From positions 2,976,001 through 3,040,000 of the forward strand of contig NZ_CP110136.1 in the NCBI RefSeq assembly GCF_025979705.1: a DNA stretch of 64,000 bases, written 5' to 3'. A model generated the notes under the pieces. That model was not told the DNA's origin, ran no database searches, and saw only the letters and a program-made list of their open reading frames with translations. The translations under genes were made by a program, and so were the position numbers. This document shows, one piece after another, positions 27,074 through 34,868 of the stretch. The number at the start of each line of letters is the position of its first letter. The first letter of the stretch is position 1. This stretch comes from Hymenobacter sp. YIM 151858-1 (GTDB lineage Bacteria > Bacteroidota > Bacteroidia > Cytophagales > Hymenobacteraceae).

Positions 27074-28399
27074 ATGGCAAAGCAGATTACCTACCGGAAA
27101 CAGATCAGCGTGCGGATGAGCCTGCGGCTGGCCAAGCGCAATAAGCGGGGCTTCTGCCCGGTGCGAATGACGGCGCGCTGGCACGGGGAGGAACTGCAGA
27201 TGGACACCGGGGAATTGGTAATGCCGACGGGAAAGAACCGGCGGGGTAAGGAAGAATCCTTTTGGGACGCGGAGGCGGGGCAGGTGGTCGGTGACCACCC
27301 CGACAAGGCGTACTTAAACTCCCGGCTGGCCGAATGGGTCAGGGACGTTACCCAGGCCTTCGAGTCGGTGTTTGACCGGGCGCCGTTTGAGAAGGTGAGC
27401 AAGGAGCAGCTGCGGGCTGAGCTGTTTCCGCCCGAAGTGGAAGAGGTTCCTGAACCGGCAGAGGTGGTCAAGCCAATCAGCCGCACGTTCCGACAGGTGC
27501 TGGAAGAGTGGAAGGAAGAAAACCGCAACCTGGGCAAAGACTCCCTGCGCAAGTACGACCAGCTGGCTACCATGATGGAAACCTGGCGGCCTGACCTGCG
27601 GCCGGAACAGGTGACGCAGAAGATTGCCAAGGAATATCAGCAGCATCTGCTGGACCTGCAGAAGTCGGACGCCACCATCAAGGTGCATTTCACCGGGCTG
27701 CGCAAATGCCTTGAGCAACTGGGGCTGCCGGCCGACATGGCGTGGCTGCAGTATTCGGCCAAGAACGCGCCGCAGCTGGACCTGGAAATCGAGGAGGTGC
27801 AGCGGCTGATCAGGTGGCGGCCGACTTCGGACGTACTGGCGGAAGAGCGGGACCGGTGGCTGTTTCAGCTGTTCAGTGGGCGGCGCTACGAGGATCTGGA
27901 GAAGTTCGACCCACGGGAGCGGATTACGCTGACGCTGGAAGACGGCCGTAAGGTGCCGGCCCTGCTGCACGCCCAGGGCAAGACGGGCAACGATGCAGCC
28001 GTGCCCCTCCCCCCTATTGCGGTGAACATCGGGGAGCGGTGGGGCTGGCAGTTTCCGGCCCGTACCTGGCAGCAGCGCGGCGACTACATCAAGGACATTG
28101 CCCAGCAGGCCGGACTTAACCGGGAATGGGACGACCGGCTGATTACAGGCGGGAAGGTGGTGCACAACTGGCGCCCCATTTGGCAGGTGATTAGCACCCA
28201 CACGGCCCGGCATACGGCGGCTACGCTGCTCAAACAGGTCAGCAACGGCAACAAGGCCCTGGCGAAGCTGGTACTGGGGCACGCCGAGGAAGACGTGACG
28301 GACCGCTACGCCAAAGACAAGGCCCGGCTGCTGGCTCCGGCTGTGCTGGATGCCTGGCAGAAGATTCTGGGGGACTGGTACGACAGAGTGCCAGCCTAG
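27074..28399 (+). CDS. int: Tyrosine recombinase (phage-type integrase)
   Basis: A 441-residue site-specific recombinase, probably inserting the element at tRNA-Asn. The N-terminal arm-binding-like region (1 to about 110) is unusually basic. The core-binding helical domain spans about 140-240 (FRQVLEEWKEENRNLGKDS...). The catalytic residues line up: Arg in LFSGRRYEDLEKF (about 270), Lys in HAQGKTGNDAAVPLP, HxxR in THTARHTAATLL, His in LVLGHAEEDVTDRY, and the nucleophile Tyr in DRYAKDKARLL. It is intact and full-length. It is transcribed away from the tRNA into the element. Confidence 0.93.
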   Translation: MAKQITYRKQISVRMSLRLAKRNKRGFCPVRMTARWHGEELQMDTGELVMPTGKNRRGKEESFWDAEAGQVVGDHPDKAYLNSRLAEWVRDVTQAFESVFDRAPFEKVSKEQLRAELFPPEVEEVPEPAEVVKPISRTFRQVLEEWKEENRNLGKDSLRKYDQLATMMETWRPDLRPEQVTQKIAKEYQQHLLDLQKSDATIKVHFTGLRKCLEQLGLPADMAWLQYSAKNAPQLDLEIEEVQRLIRWRPTSDVLAEERDRWLFQLFSGRRYEDLEKFDPRERITLTLEDGRKVPALLHAQGKTGNDAAVPLPPIAVNIGERWGWQFPARTWQQRGDYIKDIAQQAGLNREWDDRLITGGKVVHNWRPIWQVISTHTARHTAATLLKQVSNGNKALAKLVLGHAEEDVTDRYAKDKARLLAPAVLDAWQKILGDWYDRVPA

Positions 28400-28422
28400 C
28401 GGCTGCCTGGCAACATAACGAC

Positions 28423-28462
28423 GCGGCCCCCTGCTCCGGCTACACCGGCGGCAGGGGGCCGC
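28423..28462. terminator. Hairpin between convergent genes
   Basis: A perfect 12-bp GC-rich stem (28423-28434 with 28451-28462) with a second small stem in its loop. There is no T-run, so terminator function is only likely. Confidence 0.55.
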
Positions 28463-28507
28463 TTCGCGCTATAGGGTGCCTGGAGGGTGGCTTTTGCCTG
28501 GCTTCAG

Positions 28508-28699
28508 CTACGGGCGGAGGGCGGCACATACTTCGGCCTCGGGCAGCCCGGTGTAGCGGCAGAACTCGGCGATGGAAACGTAGGAGCGGGCGGGCTTGGC
28601 CAGGTGGCGGCGGATGCGCTGGAGGAGTCGCTTGCCGGCGTCGTAGCTGGTGCCCGTGAGCTGGGCCGCCTCCTTGGGGTAGATGCAAACCTGGGGCAT
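28508..28699 (-). CDS. Small helix-turn-helix-like protein
   Basis: A 63-residue protein (MPQVCIYPKEAAQLTG...) with two short helical blocks. TSYDAGKRLLQRIRRHL followed by SYVSIAEFCRYTGLPEAEV reads like a minimal excisionase or DNA-binding fold of the kind found in Bacteroidota mobile elements. The start at 28699 has a -7 element 31 bp upstream (28730-28737). It lies directly after the integrase, on the opposite strand, a usual place for an excisionase or regulator. Function is inferred. Confidence 0.6.
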   Translation of the reverse strand: MPQVCIYPKEAAQLTGTSYDAGKRLLQRIRRHLAKPARSYVSIAEFCRYTGLPEAEVCAALRP

Positions 28700-28729
28700 A
28701 GTGGGGAGAGTGGGGGCGTTCGGGACAGG

Positions 28730-28737
28730 CAAAGATA
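28730..28737 (-). promoter_or_regulatory. -7 promoter element of the small HTH gene
   Basis: TATCTTTG on the minus strand, matching TAnnTTTG, in the 72-bp divergent gap with the nuclease gene. Confidence 0.5.
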
Positions 28738-28771
28738 CAACCAAGCGGGTGCAGCCCATAGGTTTAGCGCC

Positions 28772-29350
28772 ATGACAAACAATACGTTACGATTGGTTGC
28801 GGTTGGTTTCCTGGCTCTGAGCGCCATGCTTGCGGGCAGTTCGGCAGCGGCCGGTAGCCCCGGTTCCGGCACGAACGAGCCCCGTACTGAGCCCGGCCGC
28901 GTGGTGCGCGTCATCGACGGCGACACCTACGACGTGCTGAGCGGCGGCCGGGTGCTGCGGGTGCGCCTGACCGGGGCAGATGCGCCGGAATTGGGCCAGC
29001 CCTACGGCCGGCAGGTGGCCGATTCGGTGCGCCGGCTGCTGGCGCCCCGGCAACTGGTGGCCCTGACCCTGCACGGGCAGGACCTGTATGGCCGGACCCT
29101 GGCCATGGTGGCTCTGCTGCCCGGAACGGGTAAGCGGCCGGCGGTAGCTCTGGACTCGCTGCTGGTGGCGCGGGGCTGGGCGTGGGCCTGGGCACCCCGA
29201 CACAAGGTGCCGCGACTGGCGGCCGTGCAACAGCAGGCCCAGCGTCAGGGGCGTGGGCTGTGGCACTGTTCGCCGGCGGTGCCGCCTTCTATCTGGCGCA
29301 ACCTGAGCGCGGCCGGGAAGCGGCGCTACGCTTCGGGCTGTCCCCGCTGA
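28772..29350 (+). CDS. Secreted thermonuclease-like (SNase) protein
   Basis: A 192-residue protein with a hydrophobic N-terminal signal (LVAVGFLALSAMLAG), then one SNase domain. The OB-fold signature GRVVRVIDGDTYDVL is followed by the catalytic-type Arg/Asp/Glu segment RVRLTGADAPELGQPYG and a second Arg in DLYGRTLAMV. The C-terminal helix contains RQGRGLWH. These enzymes cut DNA or RNA in a calcium-dependent manner outside the cytoplasm. In mobile elements they may degrade competitor DNA; that role is only a suggestion. Confidence 0.85.
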   Translation: MTNNTLRLVAVGFLALSAMLAGSSAAAGSPGSGTNEPRTEPGRVVRVIDGDTYDVLSGGRVLRVRLTGADAPELGQPYGRQVADSVRRLLAPRQLVALTLHGQDLYGRTLAMVALLPGTGKRPAVALDSLLVARGWAWAWAPRHKVPRLAAVQQQAQRQGRGLWHCSPAVPPSIWRNLSAAGKRRYASGCPR

Positions 29351-29407
29351 GTCATCCGCTTCTCCCCTAGTTCTTCTCATTTCCTCACTCCTTTTCTCTT
29401 TTCACCC

Positions 29408-30151
29408 ATGGCACAACAAACCGGGATTATCGGCATTCAGGGCACCGTCGGCGGGCTCGTGTTTGCCAAGGACGGCAGCATCCGGCAGAAGCCAGCTTCC
29501 AACAAGGCGGCGTTTGCCGGCTCGGCCAGCATGGCCCGCACGCGGGAAAACGCCTCGGAGTTCGGCGAGGCGGCTTCGGCCGGCAAGCTGGTACGTGACG
29601 CGCTGCGGCAGGCTATCCAGTCGGCCAGCGACAAGAAGTTGGTGGCCCGGCTGACGCAGAAGATGCGCGAAATCATCAGCCTCGACGAGGACAACGACCG
29701 GGGCGGCAGGCAGGTGCTCAAAGAAAACACGGCGGGCCTGCTGGGCTTCAACTTCAACGCCGGGGCCGGCCTGAGCCAGACGCTGTTTTTCGGCTACGGC
29801 GTGGAGCTGGCCGGCCGGGACGTAACGCTGAGCGTGGCGGGCATCAACCCGCAAACCGACGTGGCGGCCCCGCAGGGCGCCACCCACTACGAGGTTGTGT
29901 ACGCCGCAGCCGCGCTCAGCTTCGACACCAAAACCTTTGCCGTGGCCACGGTATCCGCGCCGCTGGGTCCGCAGCCGTTGAGCGGCGCCCTGGGCGCGCA
30001 GAGCGTCGTGGCCACGCTGCCCGCCGACCCGGCCGCTACCGACGTGGTGCTGGGCGTGCTGGGTATCAACTTCTACCAGGAGCTGAACGGCAAGATGTAC
30101 CCGCTGAACAACAACGGCAGCAACCCGCTGGCGGTGGTGTACGTGGGCTAA
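29408..30151 (+). CDS. Conserved Bacteroidota mobile-element protein (DUF6266-like)
   Basis: A 247-residue soluble protein. The N-terminal 60 residues carry the pattern GIIGIQGTVGGLVF, KDGSIRQKPASNKAAF and RTRENASEFGEAASAGKLVR, which I recognise from a recurrent family in Bacteroidota islands and phages (possibly DUF6266). The C-terminal part is beta-rich and more variable. It might be a phage structural or decoration protein, but nothing here proves that. It is followed by a good terminator. Confidence 0.65.
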   Translation: MAQQTGIIGIQGTVGGLVFAKDGSIRQKPASNKAAFAGSASMARTRENASEFGEAASAGKLVRDALRQAIQSASDKKLVARLTQKMREIISLDEDNDRGGRQVLKENTAGLLGFNFNAGAGLSQTLFFGYGVELAGRDVTLSVAGINPQTDVAAPQGATHYEVVYAAAALSFDTKTFAVATVSAPLGPQPLSGALGAQSVVATLPADPAATDVVLGVLGINFYQELNGKMYPLNNNGSNPLAVVYVG

Positions 30152-30172
30152 CCGCTTGGCACCAACGGTCAC

Positions 30173-30205
30173 GCGGCCGGCTTCCCGGAGCCGGCCGCTT
30201 TCTTT
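30173..30205 (+). terminator. Rho-independent terminator
   Basis: A perfect 10-bp stem (30173-30182 with 30189-30198) is followed by TTTCTTTTT. Confidence 0.8.
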
Positions 30206-30236
30206 TTCACCTCAACGCCGCAAGGCACCTTTCCAT

Positions 30237-30710
30237 ATGGCAACCTTAACCGCCTACCAGAAACAATTTCGCCAGCGCATGAAGCGTGCTATCAGCCTGC
30301 GGGCCAAAGCTGACCGCAAAGCCCGCTCTTACGCTACCCGCCTGGCCACGGCCCTGCTCGACGCCCAGACGGCCGCTGCCATGATGAACGCGCTGAACCA
30401 GACGTACAACGTGGACGTGAGCACGCAAACCCTGCTGGTGCACGACCTGCTGGACGTGGTGACGCCCCAGCGCCTGAGCGACACGCTGGCCGCCAGCACG
30501 CCGGGCGAGGAGCTGGTCCTGTTCAACCAGATTCCGGATGGCAACGGCGGCCAGCCGCTGCCGACCAATCCGCTGTTCGGGGAAACGGTGATAGGTACGC
30601 CGATTATTGAGGTGCCTCAATCGGATATGGCGGGTTTTGGGGTTAAGGATGCAGTCAGATTTGGCTCAGCTGAAATTACTGACCCTGTCGCGTTTGTAGG
30701 CAAGGGCTAA
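30237..30710 (+). CDS. Hypothetical mobile-element protein
   Basis: A 157-residue protein starting MATLTAYQKQFRQRM. The N-terminal third is a basic helix, followed by a mixed region with LLVHDLLDVVTPQRLSDTL and a Pro/Gly-rich tail. It pairs with the gene at 29408 in direction and spacing. No family is recognised; the start follows the upstream terminator by about 30 bp. A terminator follows. Confidence 0.6.
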   Translation: MATLTAYQKQFRQRMKRAISLRAKADRKARSYATRLATALLDAQTAAAMMNALNQTYNVDVSTQTLLVHDLLDVVTPQRLSDTLAASTPGEELVLFNQIPDGNGGQPLPTNPLFGETVIGTPIIEVPQSDMAGFGVKDAVRFGSAEITDPVAFVGKG

Positions 30711-30734
30711 TCATCGGCGAAGATTAGGCAACAG

Positions 30735-30770
30735 AAGCCGGTCTGCGCGTAGGCGTGGACCGGCTTTTCT
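30735..30770 (+). terminator. Rho-independent terminator
   Basis: A 9-bp stem (30735-30743 with 30758-30766) with a 14-nt loop that can pair further, then a T-rich end. Confidence 0.7.
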
Positions 30771-30810
30771 TATATACAATTTTGACAAACGCGCGTCAGT
30801 GTTCAGCTCT

Positions 30811-30842
30811 CAAACTTGACAAAACTTGACAAAACTTGACAA
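30811..30842. repeat. Three tandem copies of AAACTTGACA
   Basis: Exact 10-bp tandem repeats, with a related TTTTGACAAA at 30779. They sit in the 242-bp gap between two convergent genes at the left edge of the AT-richer cargo block. They may be protein-binding iterons or slippage; no gene is seen in the gap. Confidence 0.65.
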
Positions 30843-30952
30843 GTAACTATCACAAGTAGATAAAAAGCGTGTTTCTGAGCTTATACGGCTGTTACTTATA
30901 ACCCCTGCTTGTAAATAGCCTTTACAAGCTAGATGTTATCAAGTGCGCTTTG

Positions 30953-32737
30953 CTACTCCAGAAACTGCCGTTCCCATTCAGGGGATGCTATAAACACCCA
31001 GCAACCTTGTGGGTCTTTTGGGGCGCTGGCTTCACGGCGCAGCATTCCTTGCTCAGCCAGCCTAGCCAAGTGTTTGCGCGCAGTGCCGTGACTAACTCCC
31101 AAAGCCAAAGCCACTTCCCCGGTAGACATAGATACATTCTGCTGAAATAATTTATGTAGTTGAGGCATTAGAAACGCGAGACGCTTGGCTTTAGCAGCGG
31201 CTGACCTCGATGCAGTGTCAACAACATTTTTTATTGACTCATCAGACAGACCAACCACTGCAGTCCAGCGACCCTGCGGATCTTTGGCTGTGGTAGCATC
31301 ATGACGAAGTAAACCCTGCTCGGCCAAAGTATTGAGATAACCGCGAGCAGTAGCATGGCTGACTTTCAACCCTTGCGCTACGTCGCCGGTTGATAAAGCA
31401 TAGCCTCCGTGTTTGAACAACTGCATCAATTGAGGAAGCAACTCAGCCACTCGCCCGCTCACATGCACAGGAAACGGGTTCAATTCGGCCAGTTGTTCAA
31501 CCGGTACGGGTGTGCTAACCTGCTTGTAAAGAATAACGCAGACGTGGGAATCAGAAATGCGGTATTCAGGCTCACGCAGACCGCTTTGTTTCATTTCCTG
31601 GAACATGCGGCGGACGCCCTCATTCAGCTCGCGCACGTAGTTGGTCATTTCGGCCAGTATGCGGGCAATATGGGGGTTGCGGGAAAAGCGGGCGTTCTGA
31701 ATATTCTGGACGCGAACCAAGCCGGGTAAGCGGCCAGGGCTCTGCACTTCTAGGCGGTCGGAGAACTGGCGCACGTGCACGCCGTCGCCTTGGAGGCTAT
31801 AGGAACGGTGGGTGAGGGCGTTTACGACAGCTTCGAGCCAAGCAAACTCGGGAAGTGAGGGTACTCGGGCAAAACGCCCGTTGCCGGTCTGGCGGATAAC
31901 CGAGGGAATCTGGTCGCGCAGAAGCTGCTGGGTTTGCTCAATGAGTTCCGGAATGGTGCCCTCCAGGCGGACATCTTCGAGAAGGTTGGATCGGACGCCG
32001 GTTTCGGCGACGGTGCCATCGTAGCGCAGGTAGCGCACGTAGCACCACACGGGGGTGTCGAGGCCAAAGACGAGGCGGCCGGCCTGGGTAACGCCGGGGC
32101 GTGAGCCTTGGCTACGGAAGATGCTGCGGCTGCGCATCAGGGTATTTATGTCGCGGCTGCCCATGCGGCGGGCATACTCTTCGACCATAGCCATGTTGAG
32201 GTCTTCCTGTGTAAGGCCAGGTACGATGCTGTCATCGAAGGAAGCTTCGCGCTTATCAAAGGCCAACTCGCGTTCCTCAGTGGGGCCCAACTCACGGGTT
32301 TCGTCGCCAACGCGCAAAAAGCATTTGCCGCGGGGCGTGCGGTGAATATGCTCACTGGCTTCCACGTCGAGAATCAGAATCTTATCGGGGTTGCCTTTCT
32401 GATTGAGGCAATCGAGGTAGCGGACAGCGCTGCGCACGGGTGGGTCGGCGTGGTCCCGACCGGCCTGGATGAGGTCGTTGATTTTGCGCTCGTAGGCATT
32501 GATGCCTTCTACGACACCCTGGGAAATACCAATAGCAATACGGCCACCGTCAGCATTGGCCAAGCCAATCATGCACTCAGCCAGCTTGCCTGGCTCAATG
32601 CGGCTGCTCTTACGGTCGAACCACTGATTTTCGGGGTTGGACAGCAACGTGGCCACATCTGCGACGTCATCGACGGGGGTAGCATCGAACAGATTCAGCT
32701 GGCGGGAGACAGGTGAGGCCGATGGTATCCGGGACAT
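30953..32737 (-). CDS. AlbA_2 (Schlafen-type) domain regulator with two winged helices
   Basis: A 594-residue protein. The N-terminal AlbA_2 domain (about 35-170) has ENQWFDRKSSR, ANADGGRIAIGI and a C-terminal CFLRVGDETREL. The middle is the ATP-dependent helicase RecG-like/HATPase-like region of COG2865 proteins (AWLEAVVNALTHRSY). At the C-terminus are two near-duplicate winged helices: STGDVAQGLKVSHATARGYL and STGEVALALGVSHGTARKHL, each followed by a (A)KDPQGxW wing. The catalytic-type Glu of some AlbA_2 nucleases is replaced by Asp. It may be a transcription factor or RNA/DNA-binding defence regulator. It is the first gene of the leftward part of cargo A. Confidence 0.8.
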   Translation of the reverse strand: MSRIPSASPVSRQLNLFDATPVDDVADVATLLSNPENQWFDRKSSRIEPGKLAECMIGLANADGGRIAIGISQGVVEGINAYERKINDLIQAGRDHADPPVRSAVRYLDCLNQKGNPDKILILDVEASEHIHRTPRGKCFLRVGDETRELGPTEERELAFDKREASFDDSIVPGLTQEDLNMAMVEEYARRMGSRDINTLMRSRSIFRSQGSRPGVTQAGRLVFGLDTPVWCYVRYLRYDGTVAETGVRSNLLEDVRLEGTIPELIEQTQQLLRDQIPSVIRQTGNGRFARVPSLPEFAWLEAVVNALTHRSYSLQGDGVHVRQFSDRLEVQSPGRLPGLVRVQNIQNARFSRNPHIARILAEMTNYVRELNEGVRRMFQEMKQSGLREPEYRISDSHVCVILYKQVSTPVPVEQLAELNPFPVHVSGRVAELLPQLMQLFKHGGYALSTGDVAQGLKVSHATARGYLNTLAEQGLLRHDATTAKDPQGRWTAVVGLSDESIKNVVDTASRSAAAKAKRLAFLMPQLHKLFQQNVSMSTGEVALALGVSHGTARKHLARLAEQGMLRREASAPKDPQGCWVFIASPEWERQFLE

Positions 32738-32760
32738 GCTGTAAGTAGTTGGTATAGCTA

Positions 32761-32768
32761 CAAAGATA
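32761..32768 (-). promoter_or_regulatory. -7 promoter element of the AlbA_2 gene
   Basis: TATCTTTG on the minus strand lies 23 bp before the start codon. Confidence 0.5.
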
Positions 32769-32818
32769 CGGTAGCCAATCGACGGCTTACGCGGATATAC
32801 CCGGCATCGGACAAATGC

Positions 32819-33694
32819 CTACCCCTGCCTCGCTTGCCTGACGGCAAGTACCCGGGCAACATCTGAGGGCAGCTGTATATCCCTATTCGGTGTCACCTCA
32901 CTGCCCAATACCCTGGCATCATTGCGACGCTCAACTAGCCGGTTAATGTAAGCGGGGGGCGCATCAACCAGGTAATTGATTTCCGGCTCGCGCGCCCCCA
33001 TTACGCCAAGCGCATAATTCACGCGTGTGGCTATGCACTCAGTTGTTAACCCAAACGGAAAGCAGACCAGCCATTGTAAAGGCCACGAATCCTTGATGGT
33101 ATCTGATAGCGCACACTTGTAGGTTATCAAGCCTGATTTAAGCGGTACACGCAATGCCCTTACCTTCTGGGCAGCCATAATTGAGCAGCCAAAGCTGCTG
33201 TCTGTTAATGGCAGCCACGATAACACGCTGGCGGTACCAACTGCCGGCAACGACTGCCAGTAGCTGTACAGGCAATAAACAGGCACACGCGGGCAGGCCG
33301 GGTCATCTTTGAGAGCCCGCGCAATTAGCTTGTCTGACTGATAGAATTTCTCAGGTGGCGTACCTGCAGGAATGGTTTTACCCGGACAGAGATAATGCAG
33401 ATGCTCAAAGCGGGGGCTATGCTCATCAATTACCTTGGCCTGTACCCGCATTCCAATCCATTTTCCTGAACTGCCTTGGAACCACCATTCCCAGTCAGCG
33501 CCATTTCTACCTTCTTTGAGCTTGCTAAACGCCTCAATGTCGAAGGCTGGAAGGCGCAGCCGCAGCAGGTCACGGATCAGTAGGTCAGTAAGAGTTTCTT
33601 CGCCGAGATAATAGCCCAGTGTATGCCCCTCCTGAATGCGGTGCCACGTATCAACTGATGCTTTACTGAATGCGGCACAGATAGGACCTGCCAT
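32819..33694 (-). CDS. DUF6615-like predicted PD-(D/E)XK-fold protein
   Basis: A 291-residue protein. The N-terminal half contains an arrangement like a restriction-type nuclease core: EETLTD (Glu 32/33), then GADWEWWF (Asp 67, Glu 69), then GMRVQAKV (QxK, Lys 87). This GADWEWW and VQAK pairing is what I remember from DUF6615 proteins, which sit in defence islands. The remainder is alpha/beta with no further motif. It lies in a leftward set with the DUF3427-like gene (98 bp gap). Nuclease activity is inferred from motif spacing only. Confidence 0.6.
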   Translation of the reverse strand: MAGPICAAFSKASVDTWHRIQEGHTLGYYLGEETLTDLLIRDLLRLRLPAFDIEAFSKLKEGRNGADWEWWFQGSSGKWIGMRVQAKVIDEHSPRFEHLHYLCPGKTIPAGTPPEKFYQSDKLIARALKDDPACPRVPVYCLYSYWQSLPAVGTASVLSWLPLTDSSFGCSIMAAQKVRALRVPLKSGLITYKCALSDTIKDSWPLQWLVCFPFGLTTECIATRVNYALGVMGAREPEINYLVDAPPAYINRLVERRNDARVLGSEVTPNRDIQLPSDVARVLAVRQARQG

Positions 33695-33792
33695 AAAATT
33701 GTTTGCTTAAAGGAGGGCTCAGGATGCATCTCCTCGAAGATGCACGCTCAACCATTTCCTCGAATAAACACACCACGGTGCGCTTTAAGCTG

Positions 33793-34215
33793 CTATGATA
33801 TTCTCGTATCCGCCAACAGCACAAATGAAGCTGGATGTCCTGCTTGATGACTATGGTACTTGAAGCGACCCAGATAACGGAAGGCGGCACCAGGATATTC
33901 AGATTTGTTGCGGCGGTAAAAAACCAGCAACTCTATGTTCTCCGCCTCATGACTGATGATAAGCTGGTCGGTGCGGCCACTCAGCTGACCTTGCCATTTA
34001 AGCATGTTGCCATCCAGTTTGTCTTTATACTGAGTCTTGTCGGCTGTTTTTTCTTCGGTTACAAAAAGCCAAACTGACTTGGTATTCCTCGGTCGGAACA
34101 CGCCAGTGTTGATCGTGGCATCGTTGATACCAAACTGATTACGCAGGTCTTGCCTGGAATATACTTCACTAATATTGAGATTTTCGGAAGTGTAATTAGG
34201 GCCAGAAGAGGTCAT
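33793..34215 (-). CDS. Stand-alone DUF3427-like domain protein
   Basis: A 140-residue protein resembling the DUF3427 domain normally found at the C-terminus of large helicase-nucleases. The features are ISEVYSRQDLRNQFGI, NTGVFRPRNTKSVWLFVTE, the Lys/Tyr/Asp segment, MLKWQGQLSGRTDQLI, LLVFYRRNKSEYPG and FRYLGRFKYHSHQ. The related modules are found beside HNH and sulfur-binding nucleases, where they may recognise modified DNA. Here it is separate. It is divergent from vsr with an 89-bp shared regulatory gap. Confidence 0.6.
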   Translation of the reverse strand: MTSSGPNYTSENLNISEVYSRQDLRNQFGINDATINTGVFRPRNTKSVWLFVTEEKTADKTQYKDKLDGNMLKWQGQLSGRTDQLIISHEAENIELLVFYRRNKSEYPGAAFRYLGRFKYHSHQAGHPASFVLLADTRIS

Positions 34216-34304
34216 GGATGATCGGTCTGCAAATAATGGGCTGCCTGATTAAGTGCTTGGATGCGTAAGCGGAACGCGGTGGCTAAGCCGGTGGTTGGGT
34301 TGGT

Positions 34305-34742
34305 ATGGCTGACAAGATTACACCTGCACGGCGGAGTTACAACATGGCACGCATCCGCAGCAAGGATACCAAGCCTGAGCTAATGGTGCGGCAATGGCTG
34401 CACAAGCAAGGGGCAAGGTTCCGGCTGCACCGGGCAGATCTGCCAGGTAAACCCGACATCGTACTGCCACGCTACCGCACTGTAGTTCTAGTGCACGGTT
34501 GCTTCTGGCATGCGCACGAGGGGCGTCCCTGTTTTAAAATTCCGTCCTCGCGGACGGAATGGTGGCAGCGGAAACTCGGCCGTAACAAGGCGCGGGACTG
34601 GCAGCACCAGCGGGCCCTGGAACTACAGGGCTGGCAGGTGCTGGTGGTGTGGGAGTGTGAACTGAAGCCTGCGCGGCGGGACGCGACACTTCAGCATTTG
34701 TGGAATGAATTGACTGACAACCCACTTCGCCTGGCCGGCTAG
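34305..34742 (+). CDS. vsr: Very short patch repair endonuclease
   Basis: A 145-residue Vsr family nuclease that nicks 5' of the T in T:G mismatches made by deamination of 5-methylcytosine. The family core is present: RSYNMARIRSKDTKPELMVR, the catalytic Asp in GKPDIVLPRY, HGCFWHAHEGRPC with its zinc-type His/Cys, and VVWECEL. It is the first gene of the rightward defence operon, whose last gene is a C5-cytosine methyltransferase, so it should repair that enzyme's mutagenic by-product. A perfect 9-bp inverted repeat (34539-34547 with 34552-34560) lies within the gene. Confidence 0.94.
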   Translation: MADKITPARRSYNMARIRSKDTKPELMVRQWLHKQGARFRLHRADLPGKPDIVLPRYRTVVLVHGCFWHAHEGRPCFKIPSSRTEWWQRKLGRNKARDWQHQRALELQGWQVLVVWECELKPARRDATLQHLWNELTDNPLRLAG

Positions 34743-34746
34743 ACTT

Positions 34747-34860
34747 ATGTCGTATAAAGAAATTACAAACCGCACGCCAGAGTTGCAGTTATGTGACTTT
34801 ATCAACTACTTGCTAGACCCGAAAAAACCAGCTGCAAATGAATTGCGGCTGACGAGCTAA
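34747..34860 (+). CDS. Possible 37-residue small protein in defence operon
   Basis: An ATG-initiated ORF encoding MSYKEITNRTPEL...ELRLTS fills almost all of the 126-bp gap between vsr and the next gene, leaving 4 and 8 bp at the ends. The exact fit suggests it is translated as part of the operon. It resembles no family I know. It could instead be the remnant of a larger gene. Confidence 0.4.
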   Translation: MSYKEITNRTPELQLCDFINYLLDPKKPAANELRLTS

Positions 34861-34868
34861 CATTATAA

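Noticed and set aside
30811-30842. Possible CRISPR-like repeat
   Set aside because: The three 10-bp units are directly adjacent with no spacers, too short for CRISPR, and no cas genes other than a Cas4-like nuclease belonging to another operon are present.
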